Positions 1 through 9,388 of a DNA stretch of 64,000 bases are shown here, piece after piece. How positions within the stretch are numbered: position 1 is the first letter of the stretch; the number at the start of each line of letters is the position of its first letter. The position numbers and the translations under genes were made by a program. Source of the DNA: Gryganskiella cystojenkinii (lineage: Eukaryota; Mortierellomycota; Mortierellomycetes; Mortierellales; Mortierellaceae); NCBI GenBank assembly GCA_015852425.1, contig JAAAIG010000006.1, forward strand, positions 46,120 through 110,119, given 5' to 3'. A model generated the notes under the pieces. The model was not told the origin of the DNA, searched no databases, and saw only the letters and a program-made list of their open reading frames with translations.

Positions 1-1510
1 AAAAAAAAAAAAAGGACGGTTAGTCAAGAGAACCATCCGAAAATAAGAGCTTTGCAGCTCATCAATTTTCTCCCTCTAAGTGATCACGATTTTGATTTGC
101 TCTACCTCCATGGCGACCTGATCCACCTGACAGACGGAGTACAACCCAAAGACTTTCGCCCTCAATACAGACGACTTTCCCACCCTCATGCAAAATAGTC
201 ATCTCGTCTTCATCCTCTCCAGGAATCTTTCCTGTACCGATTCGAGTCTTGATCGAGACCACTGGAGTATGATGAAGCTGTTGAACTACGACCAACTGTC
301 CGGACTAAATTTTATGGTTGATACGAAAAAAAGGAGAGGTGCACGGTAAGCACAATTGATGATATCACACCATTTCTATGAGACCACGCATAAATAGTTA
401 TCCGTCCATTTTTTTTTTTGTTCAAATAGCATACCTCGTTGAAAATCCTGATCATTCCAGACTTGTATCCTACAACAACATAGACTTGACTAAACGAGGA
501 GGTGGATTTGTTATTAAAAATGGTTGGCATCTGTGACCATGTAGCATACGAAGACACAATGCTGTATTTTCTCACCTTTGTGATGATCTTGGGGCATAGA
601 GTGGTAAACATAAGATAGTCGTTATCCCGTCCCTAAAAAATATCATGAACACTTTGTTAATATTGTTTTTGACGCTAGTATTGCTATAGCAAGATTCTCT
701 CAACTACACACAGACTTACAAAGGACCGTCTAGACTGGACCCCTGACCGATTAAGACCCAGTCTTCAACAACCTGAGGCGATCCTGTTCTGTGTGTATGT
801 GTACTAATACTTTCACCTCGCGGCGACGTCCCAGTAGATCGAGGCTGTCGTTGAAGGATCGCAAACATCTTTTTACTCGCACAGGCGAGATACCGTCCAC
901 TGTCGCAGACAGAGATACAGAGGTCCTGAGCGACACTCAATGGGTGATGATGATGGTGATGATGCCCATCTGAGGATGGCGTTGTCACAGCTGTGCTGGT
1001 ATTGCTAGAGTTGCCGCTGCCACTGTTCAATCTCGGACGCGATGGCGACGATATGTCCTCCTCTCTAGAAGTGCCTACAGGATCCGATGTGGTCGAGTTC
1101 AGTTGGAGACCAGCCGTTGCAGCATCCAAGCCTAATCCTTTAAGAGATTCTTTGGTTGTCCTTGAGGCAGAGGGGACTGTCAAGGTACTACCATGTCTCG
1201 CCGGTTGACCGACAGGTCGAGAAACGCGCCCAGTAGTTGAGGTCAATGTCTGTTGTTGCTGCTGCTCTCCGTCGGACCATTCCCATTCATCATCAGGGAC
1301 ATTCCAGGGTCTGCCCTCTCCGTCGTCGCCAGACTCGTCCTTTGTCACGCGTTCCCCTTGCGCAAACGTCGAGCTCTCCTGAGCTATCCTTGGGCTCACT
1401 GTCCGTCTTGAGGAATCCTCATCCTCATCATCCTCAGAGAGTCGATCGTCATGTATCGTGGATTGCCGTTGTAAAGCTTCGACTTCTTGTCTTGGATCTA
1501 ATGTCAGCAT
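1..1510 (-). CDS. RAB3GAP2: Rab3 GTPase-activating protein regulatory (non-catalytic) subunit, N-terminal part; cut by the left edge
   Basis: Rab3GAP2 partners Rab3GAP1; in animals the complex acts as a Rab3 GAP and a Rab18 GEF on ER and lipid-droplet membranes. Exons on the minus strand are 1510-720, 632-576, 489-435 and 304 to about 106, and they join in frame with GT-AG borders. The spliced protein shows the conserved N-terminal blocks: an acidic DDEWEWSDGE segment, an SGRYLACASKKMFAIL strand, ITTILCLPLYAPRSSQ, YVVVGYKSGMIRIFNE, and a KVVCIEGESLWVVLR strand. These align block for block, from memory, with animal Rab3GAP2. A His7 run and a Gln run interrupt the first exon. The start is uncertain: ATG at 1510 is the first in-frame ATG after a stop, and the homologous N-terminus is a little longer, so a further 5' exon may exist. 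A 6-codon uORF (ATGACTCAATTCCACGTTTAA region, 1534-1554) precedes it. The last exon border and the rest of the gene lie at or beyond the edge. Confidence 0.72.
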
Positions 1511-2109
1511 ACGAGGAGTAAAAGTAGGCAATTTAAACGTGGAATTGAGTCATCACGCTAGATATCGATGGTGATCTTTGACTGGAGCAGAGTTCCCCCC
1601 CTCTGTGGACGATATGCATTCCTGGCGCTAAAGCAAGCGTAAAAAAACATTCTTTTGTACCTGGAACTCTGGGTAAGGAACCCAAGAGGATGGAGAGTAC
1701 CTCGTGAGGAATGTTCCCATGAGGAACCAACTCCCATCGATGATGTGCCATGACCGAGTTTTAGGGGTTGGAGTCCGAAATCGAATTCTTTATAGGTGAA
1801 CAGTCCGTGCGGTTGAGTATTGTGGCGAGACTACACACTTTAATCCTCTGAGAGTGCGAGTCAGAGTGTAAGAGTATAGGGTTCCTTCTGTGAGTGAAAG
1901 AAGAAGAAAGAATGAAAGAAAATGAAGGTTTTTTTCAGCCCAAATGTAATCGTTCCTTGCTTCCATGCGTGTCAGTCCTCTGTCAGTCACACTCCCTCCC
2001 TTCTCTTGTTTATCGTCACACCACAACGGGAGACCCTTTTTTTTTTTGAAAAATCATTTTTACGTTATTCGCTTTTATTATTCTCATCGATACAAAACAA
2101 TAATCGTCT
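1511..2109. other. Intergenic: leader of the Rab3GAP2-like gene and 3' flank of CWC25
   Basis: About 600 bases between the Rab3GAP2-like start and the CWC25 stop; both genes are on the minus strand. An open stretch at 1533-1751 starts with ATG at 1751 but resembles nothing I know and could not be spliced in frame to the next exon. It may be 5' UTR or part of an unresolved first exon. A T-run lies at 2037-2047. Confidence 0.4.
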
Positions 2110-3799
2110 TTACACACGCTGAAGTGTGGCTCGTCCGCGTTGGATGCTATCCGCCACAGACATACTGCTGTACGCCGTCCTCTGCGCAGACTTGAGGAAA
2201 GAGGCCTGGCCACCCCTCGACGCTGCCGCTCTCTTGGTCTCATCTTCTGCTTCCATTCTCGCCTCCTCCTCTCGAACCTCTGCAAGGCGAGCCTTTCGTG
2301 ACTCTTCTTCTGCTGACGCATTATCTGTCATGGCCTTGAGCCTCCTTGTTCGTTCCTCAATCAAGGCTGCCCTACGCTTAGCTGCATCTTCTTCTGCGTT
2401 ATTGTTCTTGCGCTCAAACATGTCCGAGGCCACAGGTCGAAGTGGGGGTGTCCTGGGTCGATAGTGATCTTGAGCTGGCGAACGTGCGCGAGTAGGTGGC
2501 GGCGGTGAACGTGTACGAGGTGGAGGGGAGCGGGAACGCGAGTATCTTCGAGAACGTGATGGTGGCGATCTTGATCGGCTGTCTCGGCGAGAACGAGTCG
2601 AAGAATAGTGTCGATCAGCTGGTGAGCGAGACCGTGAGCGACGATTTGATCCCGATCGGGCTGGGGAACGGGCATCAGACCGAGGTCGACTATCCCTAGT
2701 ATCCCTGGTATCCCTGGTATCCCTGGTATCCCTGGTATCTCTGGTATCTCTAGAAGATCGATACGATGAAACAGGCGAACGAGAACGAGAACGAGAACGA
2801 GAACGAGGGTGGCTCTTGCTGTCATCGTTGGAGGGTCGACTGCGCTTTGGTGAGAGTGACCGAGACGTCGATCGCTGTCTCTTCAAATCCCGTGACTCTT
2901 CCGGACGATGCTTATGATGACGAGACGATGATGAGGATGAAGCTCTTGTGGGTGAGGGCGAGCGCCGTGAATGCTTCCTGGAGTGACTGTTCTTGTCTCT
3001 ACTATCGCTTTCACTTTCACTTTCACTTTCACTATCGCGCAATGATCGGTGCTTCTTGTGATGATGATGGTGGCTATGTCTGTCCTTATCCTTGTCGGAA
3101 CGATCCTTGCGTCGGTCATTCGACTTTTCGTCCTTGCTCTTTTTCGACTTTTTTTCCTTGTGGCTCTTCTTTTCCTTGCTATCCTTGCCTTCTTTGAGTT
3201 GACGCAGCTTGATCGGGTTCTTCATCAGGGCCTCCATACTGGCCTGCTCTCTCTTCTTGATGGCGAGCAAAGGATCCTCTCGGATCTTGGCCTGGATATC
3301 CTTGATCGAGTTGGCCTTTGAGACCTGGGCCATGAACGCATCCGAGTCCTTGCTGAGGGCCTTTAAGCTGGCGTCCTTCTTGTTGAGGAGATCATCGACT
3401 CTTTTTTTACCGAGGAGATAGTCCTCAAGTTCCTTTTCGTCCTTTTGTCCGCCAGTGGGCGCAGCCTGGTACATCCAGTCGAGACGTTCGCTTCTCTTTT
3501 TACCACCAGCTTGCTCCTGAATGCGTTGAAGCTCCTGAATCTGGCGCTCTTCCTCGAGCTCCTTGCGGAGTTGCTGGAGCTTCTTGTCTTCATCAGCGGC
3601 CTTGCGTTCCTCCTTCCAGACTTTTTCCTGGTTGCGGAATGTACCTGGATGCCAGGATTTTTTCAAGTTCTAATGATTGATTAATAAGGAAGGCAACTAT
3701 GGTGTTAGTGCAATGAAACATGGATGGCAAACAAAACGAAAAAAGAACAATGGCCGCGTGAGAGTGTTGCTGCCAACTTACGAGATCGCCTCCACCCAT
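2110..3799 (-). CDS. CWC25: Pre-mRNA-splicing factor CWC25, RS-rich
   Basis: CWC25 is a spliceosome factor that joins after Prp2 and promotes the first transesterification step. Two exons: 3799-3782 (MGGGDL) and 3669-2110, joined as MGGGDLNLKKSWHPGTFRNQ, which is the hallmark N-terminus of the family. A coiled-coil KLQQLRKELEEERQIQELQR segment and the RLDWMYQAAP motif follow at about residues 35-75, then a helical core to about residue 170. The rest is a long RS/RD-rich disordered domain with SESESES runs, a His5 run, and seven copies of a 9-base unit giving RDT repeats (around 2699-2754). A charged helical segment follows (about residues 440-500). The protein is about 525 residues, longer than the yeast form and closer to animal CCDC49 forms with RS tails. 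It is divergent to importin alpha with 675 bases between the starts. Confidence 0.92.
2697..2756. repeat. 9-base tandem repeat inside CWC25
   Basis: About seven head-to-tail copies of a 9-mer (TATCCCTGG on the plus strand, the last copies TATCTCTGG). The minus strand encodes repeating Arg-Asp-Thr. The unit is a multiple of 3, so copy-number change would keep the frame. Confidence 0.9.
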
Positions 3800-4474
3800 G
3801 ATAAGATAAGAGAAGTCCTGGGGTCGGAATGGGATAAAAATGGGAGAAGGAGAAGGATGATAAAAAGTTAAATTGTGTTTGTGTTCAGTGGAGTTACGAG
3901 GTAATGTCTTTTTTTGCCACTGAAAAAAAAAAAAAAAAAAAAAAAGATAAAAAAAACTGCTCCGCCTGCAAAAGGCGAAAAAAAAAAAGAGTGACGTAGA
4001 CAGGTTTTTTCTTTATTCAAGCTTTTTTACACACACACCGAGAAACAAAATTTTTTTTGCTCTCCTTTTCCTTTTTTTTTTCTTCTTCTTTTCCTTCTCC
4101 CCCCTCCCTCTCTTTCGAATCATCCTCCGCGCCCCTTTACCCTCATTCCTTTTCCCTCTCATCCATCGAGTTTGTCTCCTCTCTTTCTCTCTCGTCCATC
4201 CTTTGCCCTTTTCCTCTTCTTTGTTAATTCCATTTTACATATCGTAAGTTCGCTCACTCTCTCATTACTGCATATCAATGCCAATCTGAACATCATCGCC
4301 ACCAATCTTTATTGCCACGCGCTTGCAGCTTGAATCAATCTGACGCGTTGTTCCCTCACAAATGGGGTCCACCACCTACCTCTAAAACATCAAATCAAAT
4401 CAATCCCTACTCATCCTCTCTCTCAAACTCATCACCCCTTCTCCCTTTACAATTGCATCTCTTTGCTAGCCATC
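3800..4474. other. Divergent promoter region of CWC25 and importin alpha
   Basis: No gene. Contains an A22-type run near 3923-3945 and a second A-run near 3980. From about 4040 to 4460 the plus strand is strongly pyrimidine-rich with C/T blocks, leading up to the importin start at 4475. A short inverted repeat (CCGCCTGCAAAAGGCGG-like, 3963-3980) lies between the A-runs. Confidence 0.5.
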
Positions 4475-6714
4475 ATGGACAAAATCCCAGAGCACCGCTC
4501 CCAAAACTTCAAGGCCAAGAGTGCCTTCAAGCCCGAAGAGCTCAGACGTAACCGTAACGAGCTTAACGTTGAGCTCCGTAGGCAGAAGCGTGAAGAGAAC
4601 CTCTCCAAGCGTCGTAACCTCGCCATCGCCGCCGAATCCGACGAGTCCGAGGACGAGGGCGTCGCTGCCGCTTACCACCAGGTAACGAGAACAACTTTAA
4701 AAAAACAAAGACTAGCTCTGTCTTTACAACGTCAAAGCTTGGTTTAGTGTTCATTTGTACATTTTAGCTTTATCTGCACATGGTCGACACACAGTTTTGG
4801 ACCGAGTTGGCAACAATAACAAACGAATTTTCTGGAAGCAAGGATGGATGTCGTCGATAACTTACAATCAGCATTACTCTTGTTGGACACACGGCAGAAG
4901 AGCACTATGGTTATTTTTTTATTTATTTCAGCAGTGTCACAAGCAAACAAAAGAACAAACACTAAATCCAAGTACTCACTTTGATGCAAATAGTTCCACG
5001 AGCAACTCCCTGCCATGATCCAGGGTGTCATGTCCGAGGACCCCAACGAGCAACTCGCCGCCACCATCAACTTCCGTAAGCTTCTCTCCAAGGAGCGCAA
5101 CCCTCCCATTGATGAGGTTATTCGCTGCGGAGTCGTTCCTCGCTTTGTCGAATTCTTGTCCAACCCTCATGTCCAGGTAAAGGATTGACAGTCCCAATAA
5201 CAATTGTGTCAGCCATTCTCCATCACACAATCAAGGGGACGGATTTTTTTTTCTAATATTCTTTTCTATACCATTATTGTCATCCATTTCATAGTTTGAG
5301 GCTGCCTGGGCTTTGACCAACATTGCATCTGGAACCTCTGCCCAGACTCAGTATGTTATCGAGGCCGGTGCCGTCCCTCTCTTCATCGAGTTGATGAGCA
5401 GCCCTGTCCCAGAGGTTAAGGAGCAGGTAAGGCAGATATGATTTTCAAAAAAAAAAAAAAACCTGATAATGTAATGAAAACACGAACGGGCAAAGCATAA
5501 TTAACATTCGATGACCTCTTCTTTGGTATTCATCTAGGCTGTTTGGGCTCTCGGAAACATCGCTGGTGACAGTCCTCGCTGCCGTGACATCGTTCTCCGC
5601 GAGAACGCCTTGATGCCTCTCTTGGCCCTTCTCCACGAGAACAACAAGATCACCATGCTCAGAAATGCCACCTGGACCTTGTCCAACTTTTGCCGTGGAA
5701 AGAACCCTCCCCCAGACTGGAACTTGGTAAGAGATCGTAAACAATTTGAGTGACCATGGGAAGAAGCAAAAGATGGCATGTACAACGGCGAACTAAGCAC
5801 TCGTTTGTGGTCATTGTGTGTCATAGATCTCCCCCGCCCTTAGCGTCCTTGCCAAGCTTATCTACTCGAGCGATGACGAGATCTTGATCGATGCCTGCTG
5901 GGCCATGTCTTACCTTTCCGATGGAGTCAACGAAAAGATTCAGGCTGTTATCGAGTCTGGTGTCTGCCGTCGCCTCGTCGAGCTTTTGATGCACAACATG
6001 GCCTCTGTCCAGACCCCGGCTCTTCGCTCTGTCGGAAACATAGTCACTGGTGACGATGTCCAAACCCAGGTCATTATCAACTGTGGTGCTCTCCAGGCCC
6101 TCTTGGCCCTTCTCTCCAGCCCCAAGGACAACATTCGCAAGGAGGCGTGCTGGACCATCTCGAACATCACTGCCGGAACCTGTGTCCAGATCCAGGCTGT
6201 CATTGAGGCCAACATCATCCCCCCTCTGATCAACATTCTCCAGAATGCCGACTTCAAGACCAAGAAGGAGGCCTGCTGGGCCATCTCGAACGCGACCTCG
6301 GGTGGTTTGAACAAGCCCGAGCAAATCAAATACCTTGTCTCGCAGGGATGCATCAAGCCCTTGTGTGATATTTTGATCTGCATGGACAACAAGATTATCC
6401 AGGTTGCCTTGGACGGTCTCGAGAACATCTTGAAGGTCGGCGATATGGAGAAGGACGAGACCAACGGCGTGAACCAGTTCAGTATCTTTATTGAGGAATG
6501 CGGTGGTATGGAAAAGATCCACAACTTGCAGGCGCACGACAATGTCGAGATCTACAAGAAGGCATATACCATCATCGACAAGTACTTTTCGGACGAGGAT
6601 GACGAGGACAATGAGTTGGCTCCTGGTGTGGATCAGAGCACTGGTGCTTATGCCTTCAACCCCTCGGGCGCCCCTCAGGGTGGTTTCCACTTTGACCCCA
6701 ACGCTATGCAATAA
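4475..6714 (+). CDS. SRP1: Importin subunit alpha (karyopherin alpha)
   Basis: Adaptor that binds classical nuclear localisation signals and hands cargo to importin beta. Five exons: 4475-4681, 4994-5176, 5295-5426, 5538-5726 and 5827-6714. Together they give 532 residues, the usual family length. Residues 1-70 are the importin-beta-binding region, rich in Arg and Lys ([18 protein letters not shown]), followed by an acidic DESEDE segment. Armadillo repeats then carry the NLS-groove Trp-Asn pairs, seen as [50 protein letters not shown] and [10 protein letters not shown]. The C-terminus is an acidic [10 protein letters not shown] patch and a Gly/Pro-rich end. Introns have clean GT-AG borders. 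A long stop-free frame on the opposite strand is a codon-bias shadow. Confidence 0.97.
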
Positions 6715-7384
6715 GTATTCTGTTTTTTTTATTTGCTGAATACCTTGCTGAAGACTAGGGCCATCGATCTTTTTTCAATAATTCTGTTTCTTTCTTCAAC
6801 ATCTCCCCTTCTTTTTTCGTTTTTTACTTTTGTTCTTGTCCTTTGATTTTTGGCCTTTCCCCCCCTTACAAAACCACCGGTTGCTTTCTCTTTCTTTCTT
6901 TTTCTACCTTTCTTTTCCTTTCTTTCTGCGCACCATTTATTCCCCTTCTTTTGTTTGTATATCGTGGATGCACCCCATCCTCGTCTTTGTTCCATATGTA
7001 TTTTCTTTTATTCTCTCCTTTTGATCATTCACACACTCACGCACGCAAACTTTCAACAAGCCAACTCCCTTCTTTCTCCCATTCTCTTTTCCTTTGCATC
7101 TCCCTCTACCTCCCCTCCCCCTTTTGATAAAAAAACAAAAATCCTCATGAATAAAGAGAACCAAAAAAAAAAAATGTTCAGGGTGGTGCGTGACCTTTGT
7201 GAACCATGTCTGCAAGGACAAGGAAAGCGAAAAGGAGGATGCAAGTGACAGTAATTTTGATGTGCTCTCAATGCGTTTCGCGTTCTCTTTTATTTCCTTC
7301 TTTTTTTTTCTGCATCAATTCTCTTTAGACAAAGTCCATTTACTCCTTCATCGCCCTTCTGCAACCACATCCACACAACGCACA
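6715..7384. other. 3' UTR of importin alpha and leader of the dynein light chain
   Basis: No gene recognised. The plus strand is pyrimidine-rich from 6780 to 7125. An AATAAA-like site (atgaataaag, 7147-7156) may serve importin polyadenylation. T-rich sequence continues up to the dynein light chain ATG at 7385. Confidence 0.5.
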
Positions 7385-8064
7385 ATGGTATAGAGCTGAC
7401 CATCAGAACGACCATCTACTTGAACTATTTTCTTGGCCGTAGTGCTCTCACTGGACCCCTAATTGGACGTTTTTTTTTGTCACCCTTCAAAATAGTCTGA
7501 AGTAGAGGAAACCATCCGTCGACTGTCGGCCAAGAAGAATGTTCAGGGCGTGGTGATTGTCAACCAACTCGGACTCATGATCCGGTCAACGCTGGATGCA
7601 ACTCTTGCAAAGCAGTATGCGACCCTGATGTCAGACCTTGTTCGCATGGCCAAGGAGTCGGTCACACAACTGGATGCTCAAGTAAGAATGCAAAGAGGTG
7701 GGCTCGACCTGGACAATATTGATAAACATGTCCATCTCGAAGCCAGTCGAAGCGAGTCGAAGCGAGCAGGCAAAAAGATGTGGCCCTCTTTTCGCGCAAA
7801 TAACAACTCACGTCGTTTCACCTCTTTCCATTCTGGCAAACATATTAGAACGAACTGAAGTTTCTCAGGATAAGGACAAAGAAGCACGAGATCATGATTT
7901 GCCCAGGTATAGAGAGGTTTTCAAAAAATAAGAAGGAGAGAGTGTTGCATGGAAGAAAGAAATATAACGAGTACGAGTAAGGACTAACTCTTCTATTCTT
8001 CCACGCGAACAATGACATAGAACGCGAGTACCTGATGATTGTAGTTCAGACCCCCGAGGCCTAA
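7385..8064 (+). CDS. DYNLRB1: Dynein light chain, roadblock/LC7 type
   Basis: Small homodimeric light chain that binds dynein intermediate chain. Four exons: 7385-7387, 7496-7681, 7849-7906 and 8021-8064. They sum to 96 residues, the same length as animal DYNLRB1. The product begins MSEVEETIRRLSAKKNVQGV, continues VIVNQLGLMIRSTLDATLAKQYATL, and ends FLRIRTKKHEIMICPEREYL then MIVVQTPEA; this is the full roadblock fold. The first coding exon is only the ATG: a GTATAG donor follows directly, and the acceptor at 7494-7495 restores MSEVEE. That start is chosen because every other block of the family is then present and in phase. Internal ATGs, such as the one before VIVNQLG, would delete the first helix. 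Confidence 0.93.
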
Positions 8065-9388
8065 AATATGCCACTCAACGAGAATAAAGAAAGGAAAGAA
8101 AGAAAAAGTGACTGCGATCGGTCGTCACCGGATCGCACGTGTTGCTCGTGGAAGGAAAAAAAAAAAAAAATTGATCAGACAAAAAAGAGTGTTCACATCT
8201 TTCCTCGTTGAGACCGCAGAAGAAGCTGTTCTTCGTCCAGGCTTTGTTGCTCTCGCAATTCTTAATCTGCTTTGCTTCCGCCGGTATTTTTTCTTTATTT
8301 TTGTCATACTGTCAACAACCTCCGACGGTCTCCTCTCCTCCCTCCCCACTCTCCACTCTTCCTGCTCCCCGCCCCATCCTCATTGTCCATCGTGACTTTG
8401 TGCAAAAGAACAACTCTTTCCATTCGACTATTGCATAGCTCAACGGACACAAACGACGTCAACAACACCTGCCTTCGCGTCGTACGAAAAAGCAACCTTC
8501 TTTTTTTCTTTCTTTCTCTCTCTCTCTCTCGTTCTTTGTCATCTTTAGTCGCGTTTTCTTCTCCTCTCTGTTTACATCCCTTTCGTTCATCTCTTTCCTT
8601 CCTTCTCTCAAACAGACTTACTTTCATCCAATTTTTAACCGGAAAAAAGCAACAGGAGTACCGTATCCGACCCTGTCGCCAAACTTGTGAGTTCCTTTGC
8701 AACTTGAATCTCCACTACATTACTACATTACATTATTACATTACATCATCAATACACAACAACAATCAAATGCTGCATAGCATTGCCACCAAAATAATAA
8801 TACGAGAGAGCCAAGCAAATCATGGACCCATGGAGCACAGCAGACAATTGTCGTCGGACTTGAGACTTGCTTCCCTCCAACGGTCGAAAAAAACCCCCCT
8901 TCATTGGAATCCTGCACCTCCATCATCAAAGCAGGACTCGCATCAACAACAACTGTAGCAGGAGCAGCCCACCGCACCGGCTTTCTAGTCAGTACCAGAA
9001 CGAACAGGAGTCTCTCTTTGTGCTCGAACCAATATACTCCTGTACAGGCGTCGAAGAGGAGCATAGATTGAGCCAGGACTAGAACCTGGGGAGACAGATC
9101 ATGCAGGATCAGCGATCAGGAATATCTTTATGATACGAAGAAACAAGCAGGATTACGAAACAAATGCTGTCAAGCTCCGAGAGATCGAATCCTTCATCCC
9201 CCTTTTATTCTTTTGTACAAGTGCTCAGACTGCATCATCAACCAACAGCTACAACAGGAGCCAGACTCTTCTGTCAAACTTCCTTCTCTCTATCACCGAA
9301 TACTTACACTACATCTTTATCTCGTTCGCTCGCCATATCTCTAGGAATAACCTCACTCAAGTCTAAAGTTGATCCTTTGTTGGAAAGA
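8065..9388. other. Long upstream region of the GCK-VI kinase
   Basis: 1.3 kb without a recognisable gene. CT-rich blocks at 8280-8400 and 8500-8620, and a degenerate ACATT/ACATTATT repeat at 8709-8745. Open frames here, including one running in frame into the kinase start from 9164, resemble no known protein and are low in complexity. They are read here as 5' UTR, possibly with leader introns. Confidence 0.4.

Noticed and set aside
13..40. Inverted repeat GGACGGTT / AACCATCC at the left edge
   Set aside because: One mismatch in eight pairs, next to a poly-A contig end. Too weak to call a terminator or element end.
5821..6711. 296-codon open frame antisense to importin alpha
   Set aside because: Shadow of strong codon bias in the last importin exon; the sense frame is a certain gene.
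8208..8958. Possible extra gene between the dynein light chain and the kinase
   Set aside because: The frames are C/T-tract translations (Ser/Leu/Phe/Pro-rich) with no motif, and no spliced model holds.
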